The notes beneath the pieces were generated by a model. It was not told the DNA's origin, made no database searches, and saw nothing but the letters and a program-made list of their open reading frames with translations. 64,000 bases of DNA from Charina bottae. Taxonomy: Eukaryota > Chordata > Lepidosauria > Squamata > Charinaidae. This document shows positions 59,401-64,000 of the stretch, in pieces. Both the position numbers and the translations under genes were made by a program. Within the stretch, counting starts at the first letter, position 1, and the number at the start of each line of letters is the position of its first letter. The stretch spans positions 40,667,463-40,731,462 of the forward strand of contig JALMGJ010000005.1 of the NCBI GenBank assembly GCA_023362775.1. The letters run 5' to 3'.

Positions 59401-62165
59401 AAGTGTGTCGCCACACACACTCTGGTGTGTCGCCACACAACCTGGAACCGCTGATCATCATCAGCACTTCTGGGTTTTCCTGCGGCGACACACCAACCGC
59501 AGTGCGCAAAAACCCGAAAGCGGCAGCAGCGCTTCCGGGTTTTTGCGCGCTGCTGCAATGGCGGCACTTCCGGGTTTTCCCGCGGCGACACACCAACGGC
59601 GGTTGGTGTGTCGCTGCGGGAAAACTTTGGAAAGCCCTGCTATACACTGTACTGTACTGTACTGTACTGTACTGTACTACACTACACTACACTACACTAC
59701 ACTACACTACACTATTCATACATTTAAATTAAGATATTCTTCTAACACTCTGTGTTTATTTTTATGGAAGAGGAGATAGACAGTATTCTAACAGTTGGAC
59801 ACTGTATTACTATCAGAAAAACAGAGAGAAAATGAAAGTGTTTAGAAAAATCAATACCATAATGACAAATGAAAAATGCATCCATTTCACAAGGTTTGAA
59901 AATGAAACTACATAAACAAAACCCAACATATTGTCCTAGTATCTTCAGAAAATAGGCATTAATTATGGTTTGTATTTCTGTTCCTAAAATTAGATTCAGA
60001 GAACAGCTGCAATCAAAGAGTATAATTTGTTGTAGAGAAAAAAGCCAAACTTACAATCATTTAACTGTACACAGAAGAGTAATACACATCCATCAGGACC
60101 TGGAAGGATTTCAGTATGGAAGGGAGTGTTATTTCGGAAAATGAGGGACTTTTCCAAACATACCCGACTTACAGCTCTAAGGAAAAATACAAATACAGAA
60201 AACTATTTTAAAGAACATTATTTAAGCAAACTCAAATTAACAATATATACCACACAATGACTTTCAAAACACATGGCTAAATTCAAGAGTTACTTAGTGT
60301 TTGGTAAACAGTAAAACTTAACATTAAAAGCAGTTAAACAGCTGCATCTCCCATTCCAAAATTGTGCTTTTTTTTACAATAAAAAAAAGAAATATGCCTG
60401 CAATATATTTTCTAGATTTATTTATTTCAATTTACAGTAGGTGCTGCCTGACTCTGAGCTCACAATATAATACACAATAGAAACAATACAAAACAAAATG
60501 GGATCCAGTCATTCTGTACAAAAACTTAGACAAAAACTCCAAGAAAGTAAAATAGAGAGATTGTAGTTAACAATAAGAAAGTTTTGATCCTACATACCGG
60601 TTTCTAAGCCTTCTATGTATATATATCTTACCCACTAAGAGCACAACTGTAGAGAAAGGGCTAAAATGTGTGACATTCTTGATGTTAGGCCTCTGTGTGG
60701 GTCCATTTTCTATTTTACTTGCATTTATATATCTTTTTACTAGGTGTTAACTATAAAGAATAAGGTCTGCACACAAACATAACCATAAAACATCTTCAGA
60801 AGATTTAACCACAAAGCTACTTCAGGAGGCCCGCCCAGAATGCTTCCAGAGGGCTTCACCCACAGAGCGCCTGGCTTCAGTTGTTAACATGGAAATCTCC
60901 CTACAGGCTCCCACCTTTAACAAGGGAAACACCCTACTTATCTTTAGAAAAGCCCCACGTCTAAGTTAGGACTCTGCCCTTAGCTGTTAGTTATCACAGA
61001 ACTTCACAGGCGCTATTTATACTACAAACGTTTGTTGCAACAAATTGTATTACTACTTCTTTTCCTAGAATGCTAGCATTTAATATTAGTTGATATAACT
61101 GTCTTTTACAATAATCTCCTGATATTTCTAAGGACTTGAATTACTGCCAGTAGCAGGCCAACAGATAATATTAGTATTTTTAGATATTAAAAATATTAGT
61201 ATTTTTAGATATTTAGATAGATTAAGAGGCTGCATTCATATTAACCCAAGGCCTGGAAATACAACCAGGTCTTTAAGATCTTACAGAATGTCAACAGGGT
61301 CGGAACCACATGGATTTCAGGGGGGATCTCATTCCAGGGGGCAGGTGCCAAGTGTGTCTTCCTGGGTCCCAATAGATGGCACTCTTTAATCAAAGGAACC
61401 TGGAGCATGCCAACTCTGCTGGCACATTCTGGCCAGGCAGAAACCATGGGAGATAAGTGGTCTCTCAAATAACTGGCCCTGTGACATGTAGAGCTTTATA
61501 GGTGATGGCCAGCACTTTGAATTGCACCAGAAGCACCAGTGCAGCTCACAAGGCAGAGGTGTCACACGGACATATCACTGTCCATGCCATTGCATTCTGG
61601 ACCAGTTGAGGCTTCTGGTCTTGGTAGGATGTCTAGAAACCTAAACAAAATCTCCAAAGCTGCCATCTCACCTGGTACTGCCTGGAAGGCAGAAAGAGAA
61701 CGGGCACCCAGGAGCACCCAGGTTGCATTCTGAACCACAGTGTGAATCACAGCAGCAATTGAGGTCGCAGAAGCCTGGATGCAGGTCACAGGGGCAGTCT
61801 GACAAAGCATCTGGGGGTGGGGTGGGGGAAAGAAGCAGCATGAGCGAAGATTATAAAAACAAAGCAAAAAATCAGAACAAAAAAGTCGATGATAAAGGGG
61901 ACGATTTGCTAAAGGGGAAGAGGAGTGTACGCCTCCGGGTCATAGTCCAGACTCTCCCCCGCTCACCAGCACGGGGTCCAAGACCCTCTTCTGCCTGAAC
62001 GTCGGGCGTCCCGCTGGGAGGTGTCCCGCTGGGAGGCGTCCCGGTGAGGAACGTTTCATCCGTAGAGAAGTTTTCCGCTTTTAGAGTGACGTTGTCAGTC
62101 TCGGACTCCGACCACAACTCCGACAGCAACAGCAGCAATGGGAAAAAGAGCCGCCTCGCTGCCAT
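43583..62165 (-). CDS. TCTN3: TCTN3 (tectonic-3), complete 14-exon coding region
   Basis: Tectonic-3 is a secreted or membrane-tethered member of the tectonic (DUF1619) complex at the ciliary transition zone, needed for ciliogenesis and Hedgehog signalling. I assembled 14 coding exons (1821 nt, 606 residues plus stop); human TCTN3 is 607 residues. Order: signal peptide ([13 protein letters not shown]), acidic Thr/Pro-rich linker with GTPPS repeats, Cys-rich motif ([17 protein letters not shown]), conserved [52 protein letters not shown] and PFDFFFPFK motifs, and a hydrophobic C-terminus. PRGQPE before the PFDFFFPFK motif and the neighbour ALDH18A1 point to TCTN3 rather than TCTN1 or TCTN2. 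All introns have GT/AG ends with consistent phase. Confidence 0.96.
44445..44620 (+). repeat. SINE/MIR-like dispersed repeat
   Basis: GGTGACTTTGGGCCAGTTAC, then AATGGCAAGCTACTTCTGAA and GGAGTCAAGAATGACTTGAA, a diverged tRNA-derived SINE pattern. TCTN3 intron 13. Confidence 0.5.
45294..45419 (-). CDS. TCTN3: TCTN3 coding exon 13
   Basis: 126 nt, 42 codons: [20 protein letters not shown] then [22 protein letters not shown]. Nearly the same as human [21 protein letters not shown]. Acceptor TTTCTAG, donor AAG|GTTAGT. Confidence 0.96.
45556..46001. mobile_element. Palindromic Penelope-like element, short internal part
   Basis: Head-to-head pair. The left arm runs from about 45594 to 45770, the right from about 45820 to 46001, with CTTATCCAAGGAGCTTCTTC mirrored by GAAGAAGCTCCCTGGATAAG. 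A 38-bp unpaired extension lies outside the left arm. Target duplication ACAGTACTGCAAAGG on both sides. Only the terminal repeat and the last codons of the Penelope ORF remain. TCTN3 intron 12. Confidence 0.88.
46267..46432 (-). CDS. TCTN3: TCTN3 coding exon 12
   Basis: 166 nt: [20 protein letters not shown], then [20 protein letters not shown] and [21 protein letters not shown] and GNADP are conserved in TCTN3. Acceptor CTTTTCCAG, donor CAG|GTAATG. Confidence 0.95.
46766..46863 (-). CDS. TCTN3: TCTN3 coding exon 11
   Basis: 98 nt: [20 protein letters not shown] then [12 protein letters not shown] plus two bases; corresponds to human LLQSQGNGSC and VQFGVNAISGCKL. Acceptor TTTCTCAG, donor CAG|GTAACA. 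Confidence 0.95.
47751..49055 (-). CDS. Penelope-like RT/GIY-YIG ORF, left arm
   Basis: 434 codons, the same protein as the C-terminal 434 residues of the right-arm ORF. It has RT motif A ([15 protein letters not shown]), motif B ([20 protein letters not shown]), a changed motif C ([12 protein letters not shown], Glu where YVDD has its first Asp) and a GIY-YIG nuclease region ([22 protein letters not shown]). The N-terminal part of the reverse transcriptase is missing, so activity is unlikely. Reading upstream runs into the junction. Confidence 0.9.
   Translation of the reverse strand: MVSFDVSSLFTSIPTTHALSAVRKRLEEDSTLERRSHLNPNQICHLLDLCLNTTYFTYRGDFYRQKHGCAMGSPVSPIVANLYMEEVEKKALNTFQGTVPTHWFRYVEDTWVKIKAQEVQAFTDHINTIDANISFTREDTKDNRLAFLDCEVLIGTGGKLEIGIYRKPTHTDQYLMFDSHHPLQHKLGVIRTLSHRAETIPTSMDSKKNEKQHLRTALQACGYPNWAFTKSKSTRPKTATDRAETQSKRKNLVIPYMAGVSEKIKRIFGKHHIPVYFKPTNTLRQRLVHPKDQTPKHKESNVVYAIQCSEECSELYIGETKQPLYRRMAQHRRSNTTGPESAVYLHLKEKGHSFEDINVHILDREDRWFERGVKESIHANLENPSLNRGGGLRHNLSPIFLPALSSVPRKIKTISQAQQQQGNLNDPPLDDKGT
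49306..50862 (+). CDS. Penelope-like RT/GIY-YIG ORF, right arm
   Basis: 518 codons. Starts at an ATG created in the junction spacer, then [20 protein letters not shown] (the RT region before motif A), motif [13 protein letters not shown], motif [19 protein letters not shown], motif C as YVED, thumb-like region [11 protein letters not shown] and [14 protein letters not shown], then Lys/Arg-rich linker and GIY-YIG domain [23 protein letters not shown] full-length Penelope-like protein is several hundred residues longer at its N-terminus. No stop or frameshift within the ORF, so the insertion is young. Confidence 0.92.
   Translation: MDTITYHRLYPGEAIPCIYGLPKIHKEGTPLRPIVSSINSVTYNIAKHLSTILAPLVGHSEHHIHNSEGFVSKAKILKLDTDETMVSFDVSSLFTSIPTTHALSAVRKRLEEDSTLERRSHLNPNQICHLLDLCLNTTYFTYRGDFYRQKHGCAMGSPVSPIVANLYMEEVEKKALNTFQGTVPTHWFRYVEDTWVKIKAQEVQAFTDHINTIDANISFTREDTKDNRLAFLDCEVLIGTGGKLEIGIYRKPTHTDQYLMFDSHHPLQHKLGVIRTLSHRAETIPTSMDSKKNEKQHLRTALQACGYPNWAFTKSKSTRPKTATDRAETQSKRKNLVIPYMAGVSEKIKRIFGKHHIPVYFKPTNTLRQRLVHPKDQTPKHKESNVVYAIQCSEECSELYIGETKQPLYRRMAQHRRSNTTGPESAVYLHLKEKGHSFEDINVHILDREDRWFERGVKESIHANLENPSLNRGGGLRHNLSPIFLPALSSVPRKIKTISQAQQQQGNLNDPPLDDKGT
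51336..51453. repeat. (GGAGA)n followed by (AAAAG)n
   Basis: About nine GGAGA units turn directly into about eleven AAAAG units. Purine-only strand of about 115 bp. TCTN3 intron 10. Confidence 0.95.
51821..51916 (-). CDS. TCTN3: TCTN3 coding exon 10
   Basis: 96 nt, 32 codons: [20 protein letters not shown] then [12 protein letters not shown]. [13 protein letters not shown] is a hallmark of tectonics. Donor CAT|GTATCC (weak +5); acceptor TTTCTTACAG. A hAT-type MITE begins about 32 bp upstream of the acceptor. Confidence 0.94.
51950..52359. mobile_element. GC-rich hAT-type MITE next to TCTN3 exon 10
   Basis: 410 bp; ends TAGGCTGACCATA and TATGGTCAGCCTA are perfect inverted repeats; 8-bp target duplication GTGAGGAG/GTGAGGGG. 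The interior has two ATTGGCTCCCGCC units, CCAATCG twice and GGCGGGAGGGG. A fragment with similar end (TAGGGTTACCAGATATC) lies at 63023. Confidence 0.85.
52446..52800 (-). mobile_element. Bov-B LINE 3' fragment
   Basis: Minus-strand ORF of 109 codons: [60 protein letters not shown] and the end [12 protein letters not shown]3 intron 9. Confidence 0.92.
52810..52980 (+). repeat. Faint MIR/SINE-like repeat
   Basis: Resembles a SINE with AAAATGCAATAGCAAACTAC; the 23.8-kb and 44.5-kb blocks share this pattern. No boundaries. Confidence 0.35.
52990..54080. other. TCTN3 intron 9, no feature seen
   Basis: AT-rich with no recognisable gene or repeat. Confidence 0.6.
54090..54266 (-). CDS. TCTN3: TCTN3 coding exon 9 (two possible in-frame donors)
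   Basis: [20 protein letters not shown] then [33 protein letters not shown], with or without VSAGAK. Ending at 54090 uses AAG|GTATAC; ending at 54108 uses ATT|GTGAGT, which is closer to consensus. Both keep the frame (59 or 53 codons). The shorter version fits human length slightly better. Confidence 0.92.
54381..54455 (-). CDS. TCTN3: TCTN3 coding exon 8
   Basis: 75 nt, 25 codons: [20 protein letters not shown] then NVVSE; corresponds to human LAGNTCQNVVSQ. Acceptor TTGCCAG, donor GAG|GTATTT. Too short to appear as a sizeable ORF. Confidence 0.93.
54814..54849 (-). CDS. TCTN3: TCTN3 coding exon 7 (36-nt micro-exon)
   Basis: Twelve codons, [12 protein letters not shown], between acceptor TTTTTCAG and donor CAG|GTAAAG. 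It fills the gap before the next exon, as the VPRSMTDPQNMEFQ segment does in human TCTN3. Easily missed by gene predictors. Confidence 0.88.
55287..56304. repeat. Duplicated 645-bp segment, copy 1 (with LINE insertion)
   Basis: Apart from a roughly 373-bp LINE insertion, matches 60536-61180 without a difference that I could see: from ACTCCAAGAAAGTAAAATAG to AACAGATAATATTAGTATTT. Same orientation. No coding content, no obvious terminal repeats. TCTN3 intron 6. Confidence 0.9.
55466..55840 (-). mobile_element. LINE 3' end (CR1/L2-like) inserted in the duplicated segment
   Basis: Minus strand: [20 protein letters not shown] then [20 protein letters not shown], a CCCAGAGTCCC-type tail and (AAAT)n at the left. 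Copy 2 of the host segment lacks it, so the insertion came after the duplication or distinguishes two alleles of the repeat. Confidence 0.85.
56397..56457. repeat. (ATAG)n microsatellite
   Basis: About fifteen perfect ATAG units, 50 bp left of TCTN3 exon 6 (in intron 6, downstream of its donor). Confidence 0.95.
56507..56625 (-). CDS. TCTN3: TCTN3 coding exon 6
   Basis: 119 nt. After the split Gly: [20 protein letters not shown] then [19 protein letters not shown]. It matches human GFLESKSTTCTRF and the SSC..D.AL..ASYY segment. Acceptor TTTCTTAG, donor CAG|GTGTAA. Confidence 0.95.
57225..57300 (+). repeat. LINE/SINE tail
   Basis: CCCGCCCAGAGTCCCTTGTA and ATGGGCGGGGGATAAATTGA plus (AAAT)n; the same tail type as at 55.5 kb in opposite orientation. 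Confidence 0.7.
57604..57979. mobile_element. Tigger/pogo-like MITE
   Basis: 376 bp; ends CAGGTAGTCCTCGCTTAACG and CGTTAACCAAGGACTACCTG, TA on both sides (57602-57603, 57980-57981). Interior motif GTTAAGCGA recurs. No ORF. TCTN3 intron 5. Confidence 0.85.
58050..58158 (-). CDS. TCTN3: TCTN3 coding exon 5
   Basis: 109 nt: [20 protein letters not shown] then [16 protein letters not shown] plus one base. The GDPIxxYF start is strongly conserved in tectonics. Acceptor CATTTCAG, donor CTG|GTGAGT. Confidence 0.95.
58445..58575 (-). CDS. TCTN3: TCTN3 coding exon 4
   Basis: 131 nt: [20 protein letters not shown] then [23 protein letters not shown]. The pattern NYLQ...F..L...YGG.SF...FYQ parallels human TCTN3. 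Acceptor TTTTTAG, donor CAA|GTGAGT. Confidence 0.95.
59308..59358. repeat. (ACTAT)n microsatellite, left of MITE
   Basis: Nine to ten ACTAT units, ending shortly before the hAT element. Confidence 0.93.
59369..59639. mobile_element. CpG-rich hAT-type MITE, copy D
   Basis: 271 bp; ends CAGAGCTTTCCAAACTGTG and TTTGGAAAGCCCTG; perfect 8-bp target duplication CTATACAC (59361-59368, 59640-59647). Contains CTTCCGGG blocks. Inserted into a pentanucleotide microsatellite in TCTN3 intron 3. Confidence 0.93.
59648..59713. repeat. (ACTGT)n then (ACTAC)n microsatellite, right of MITE
   Basis: ACTGT units followed by ACTAC units, variants of the ACTAT unit on the left side of the MITE. Confidence 0.93.
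60055..60176 (-). CDS. TCTN3: TCTN3 coding exon 3
   Basis: 122 nt, about residues 113-154: [20 protein letters not shown] then [20 protein letters not shown]. Similar to the human VCVDNSVIFRSNSPFPSRV segment. Acceptor TTCCTTAG, donor T|GTAAGT. Confidence 0.94.
60536..61180. repeat. Duplicated 645-bp segment, copy 2 (uninterrupted)
   Basis: Same sequence as 55287-56304 without the LINE. Contains CGCTATTTATACTAC, a TATA-like site. Identity unknown. TCTN3 intron 2. Confidence 0.9.
61225..61560 (-). mobile_element. LINE 3' fragment (CR1/L2-like)
   Basis: Minus strand: [20 protein letters not shown] then [20 protein letters not shown] and [13 protein letters not shown]; relative of the 2521-2850 fragment. 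TCTN3 intron 2. Confidence 0.75.
61672..61810 (-). CDS. TCTN3: TCTN3 coding exon 2 (Cys-rich motif)
   Basis: 139 nt. Acceptor CACCCCCAG. It reads [20 protein letters not shown] then [10 protein letters not shown] and FSFCLPGST. The CxCDLxPGxCDxNCCCD signature is diagnostic of tectonics. The correct frame is not the longest open frame here; phase with exons 1 and 3 fixes it. Donor CAG|GTGAGA. Confidence 0.95.
61967..62165 (-). CDS. TCTN3: TCTN3 coding exon 1 (signal peptide)
   Basis: Starts at the ATG of [20 protein letters not shown]; the two Arg followed by a Leu-rich core form a classic signal peptide. An upstream in-frame Met exists but would put a charged 34-residue extension before the signal peptide, so I reject it. 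Two NxT/S sites follow (NVT, NFS), then three GTP-starting units ([15 protein letters not shown]) from a 15-bp imperfect tandem repeat. Donor CTG|GTGAGC, phase 1. Confidence 0.93.
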
Positions 62166-62182
62166 AATAGACGCATCTCTGC

Positions 62183-62195
62183 GTTGCTTAGAGAC
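62183..62195 (-). promoter_or_regulatory. RFX X-box in TCTN3 promoter
   Basis: The minus strand reads GTCTCTAAGCAAC, a full match to the X-box consensus RYYNYY-N(1-3)-RRNRAC, 18-30 bp upstream of the TCTN3 ATG. RFX factors drive ciliary genes through such sites. Two TGACGT/ACGTCA CRE-like half sites lie within the next 60 bp. Confidence 0.6.
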
Positions 62196-62359
62196 TGGAG
62201 TCACAAGGTTATGACGTTGGGCGCAGAAGACGCGAGATAACGTCAACCGCTTAATGTACTTTCGTAAAACCCATAGAACTAGAAATTATAGAGTCCTACG
62301 ATAGAGATGGTTGTGTTTTCCACGCCACGCAGCTTTTATGGGAGTTGTGATTGGGTAGT

Positions 62360-63780
62360 GTAACAGGTATATTTTGAGCAGTAAAAGCCATATCCTTTCA
62401 AGAGCCTCTCGTTTGATTGGGCTCTTTCCAACATGGACTTTATTTGTGGTTGCAGGATGTTTGAAAATTCTCAAATGCAACGTGCTTGCATGCAGTAATG
62501 AGAGATTCAATAGCTTTGAATCTGAACCCAATCAAGGGCTTTAATTATTTCAGTTATTTAATTATTTTAATTGTTATTTTCAGGCTATGGCTTTTACTGC
62601 TTGAAGTACAAACCGACCTCTGCCCCATCTCTGACCAGCAATTTTTATATGGGACTATTTTACAACAGTGTCTGGGACATTGACATCCGCCAACCCTTCA
62701 CCAGCCTGCAATGCAAGCTATATAAACATTGGAAGAGAAATGCAAAATATTTACAAATGGTCTCACCCACAGGGTGGAGGAATTGGAATTAGGCTGGTTG
62801 CACCTCTTCCGAACAACCAATTTTATTAAAAGGCATAAGCTTTTTCTTTTTTCTTTTTTAACAGTGATGCAGTTTTCAGGCAATAGTACAGCAGTGGCTT
62901 CCCATTGCCTTCTTCCAGAATGTTTCTTTGACTTCCCAGTCTATCCAACAGCCCTGTGTTTCCTGCTGCTCTTCCATTCAAGTACCAAGTAGACCCATCC
63001 TTGCTTAACTTCCAAAACCAGCTAGGGTTACCAGATATCTGAACGGGCAAGGACGACGGACAATTGGAAAAAAAGACAAATGGGGAGAGAAAGAGGCCAC
63101 GCAAACTGTTTTAACTTTCTTGGCATCTGCGACAAAAATTACAGCAAAAAACTGCAAAAAATTTACTTAGGCCTACATGTATGTGAAATTGTGTTTTCCA
63201 GACTGGTTTTTCAATCACAATATTTTTCCAACAAATCTTTATTTTCAAGAACATATGCCAGCAATAATATAGAATCGATGATGACATGCTTTTCAAATTT
63301 CAACATAGAAACGTAGGACGAGTCATGCGATCTACTGACTACGGTGATCATAGATTTGAAGAGGCTGGATTGAAGCCAATTGCTGGAATTAGGAAAAAAT
63401 TAAATAACATAAATCTAGTTTGTTGATGGATGAGGAAAAGAAAGAAGCAGACTATTTTCAAGGTCACAATATATTGTTGCAGTCCTATCCACTCTTATGA
63501 TAGAATTAAGTGATGCTTAATTAAGGTGCTATAAGGGCTTCATATCATTAGCAGCCAGAGGCATTATACACTCTCCACCTCTCCTTAAATGAAGATCATT
63601 GTGCTTCATTCCCAATTTTTTATTGTCACAATTTATAACTTCATTTCTTACATTTTTTTGTAGAGAAAATGTGTTAAAGGTAAAAGAATGGAAGAGCTGC
63701 CATGATAAGATCCTACCATCCTCTGGATTTTCTTTATTTATTATGATATTGTATTTTAAATTGTATAGGTTTTTAATTTT
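62360..63780. other. DNA upstream of TCTN3, little recognised
   Basis: No ENTPD1 exon (the human neighbour) is seen. At 63023-63090 a TAGGGTTACCAGATATC block resembles the end of the 51950 MITE family. Confidence 0.55.
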
Positions 63781-63784
63781 AATA

Positions 63785-63900
63785 TTATTGTTGTAAACCG
63801 CCCAGAGTCTACTGCTGTAGAGATGGGTGGTGATAAATCTGAATAATAAATAAATAACATACATACATACATACATACATACATACATACATACATACAT
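63785..63900 (+). repeat. LINE/SINE tail with (ACAT)n
   Basis: GTAAACCGCCCAGAGTCTAC then GATGGGTGGTGATAAATC, AATAAATAAATAA and about eleven CATA units. Confidence 0.8.
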
Positions 63901-64000
63901 AAATGTTCTTTGATTATTCATGCTAGGAGCTATCCATCCTGAAGCATTCTTTGTGTAAAAAATAAAGAAGTGAAAGAAAAATAAGGATGTGTTACAAATG

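Noticed and set aside
55287..61180. Two 645-bp segments as LTRs of one provirus
   Set aside because: The DNA between them holds four TCTN3 exons (3-6) and no retroviral genes; no TG...CA ends seen.
61562..61867. 101-codon minus-strand ORF over TCTN3 exon 2
   Set aside because: Wrong frame; phase with exons 1 and 3 and the Cys-rich tectonic motif choose another frame.

Overview
This window is vertebrate nuclear DNA, most likely from a squamate reptile (lizard or snake). Evidence: two spliced genes with vertebrate protein sequence; Bov-B (RTE) LINEs together with Sauria-type tRNA-derived SINEs that carry a Bov-B-like 3' end; CR1 and L1 LINEs; Penelope-like elements; a Tc1 transposon; many hAT-type MITEs. 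The species cannot be named from sequence alone.

Both genes are on the minus strand. ALDH18A1 (delta-1-pyrroline-5-carboxylate synthase, P5CS) runs from a probable non-coding first exon at about 29.1 kb leftwards. Coding exons 2-12 (about residues 1-493 of roughly 795) lie between 15.55 kb and 0.52 kb, and the rest of the reductase half is beyond the left edge. TCTN3 (tectonic-3, ciliary transition zone) is complete: 14 coding exons from 62165 down to 43583, 606 codons plus stop. Every exon boundary was read from GT/AG sites, and exon lengths agree with reading phase throughout. The order TCTN3 then ALDH18A1, in one orientation, matches the human neighbourhood on 10q24. The two genes have unrelated functions.

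The rest is introns and intergenic DNA full of mobile elements. Region by region: 0.5-15.6 kb, ALDH18A1 exons with a palindromic Penelope element, a degenerate CR1 and an L1 split by an almost intact Tc1 element. 15.6-29 kb, ALDH18A1 intron 1 with hAT MITEs, a second palindromic Penelope element, a long Bov-B interrupted by a Sauria SINE, and two more SINEs. 29-43.5 kb, intergenic, with a CpG-rich hAT MITE family and a roughly 4 kb (GTCA/GTAA) array invaded by an L1 and a probable solo LTR. 43.6-62.2 kb, TCTN3 with two more palindromic Penelope elements (one 3.5 kb, carrying RT/GIY-YIG reading frames in both arms), MITEs, and two apparently identical 645-bp segments in different introns.

Most worth a second look: four Penelope-like insertions, each a head-to-head inverted pair flanked by its own target duplication and each carrying a hammerhead-like core; a MITE ending about 32 bp from the exon 10 acceptor of TCTN3; an RFX X-box just upstream of the TCTN3 start codon; conservation of the two alternative donors that make the long and short P5CS isoforms; and the duplicated 645-bp segment.
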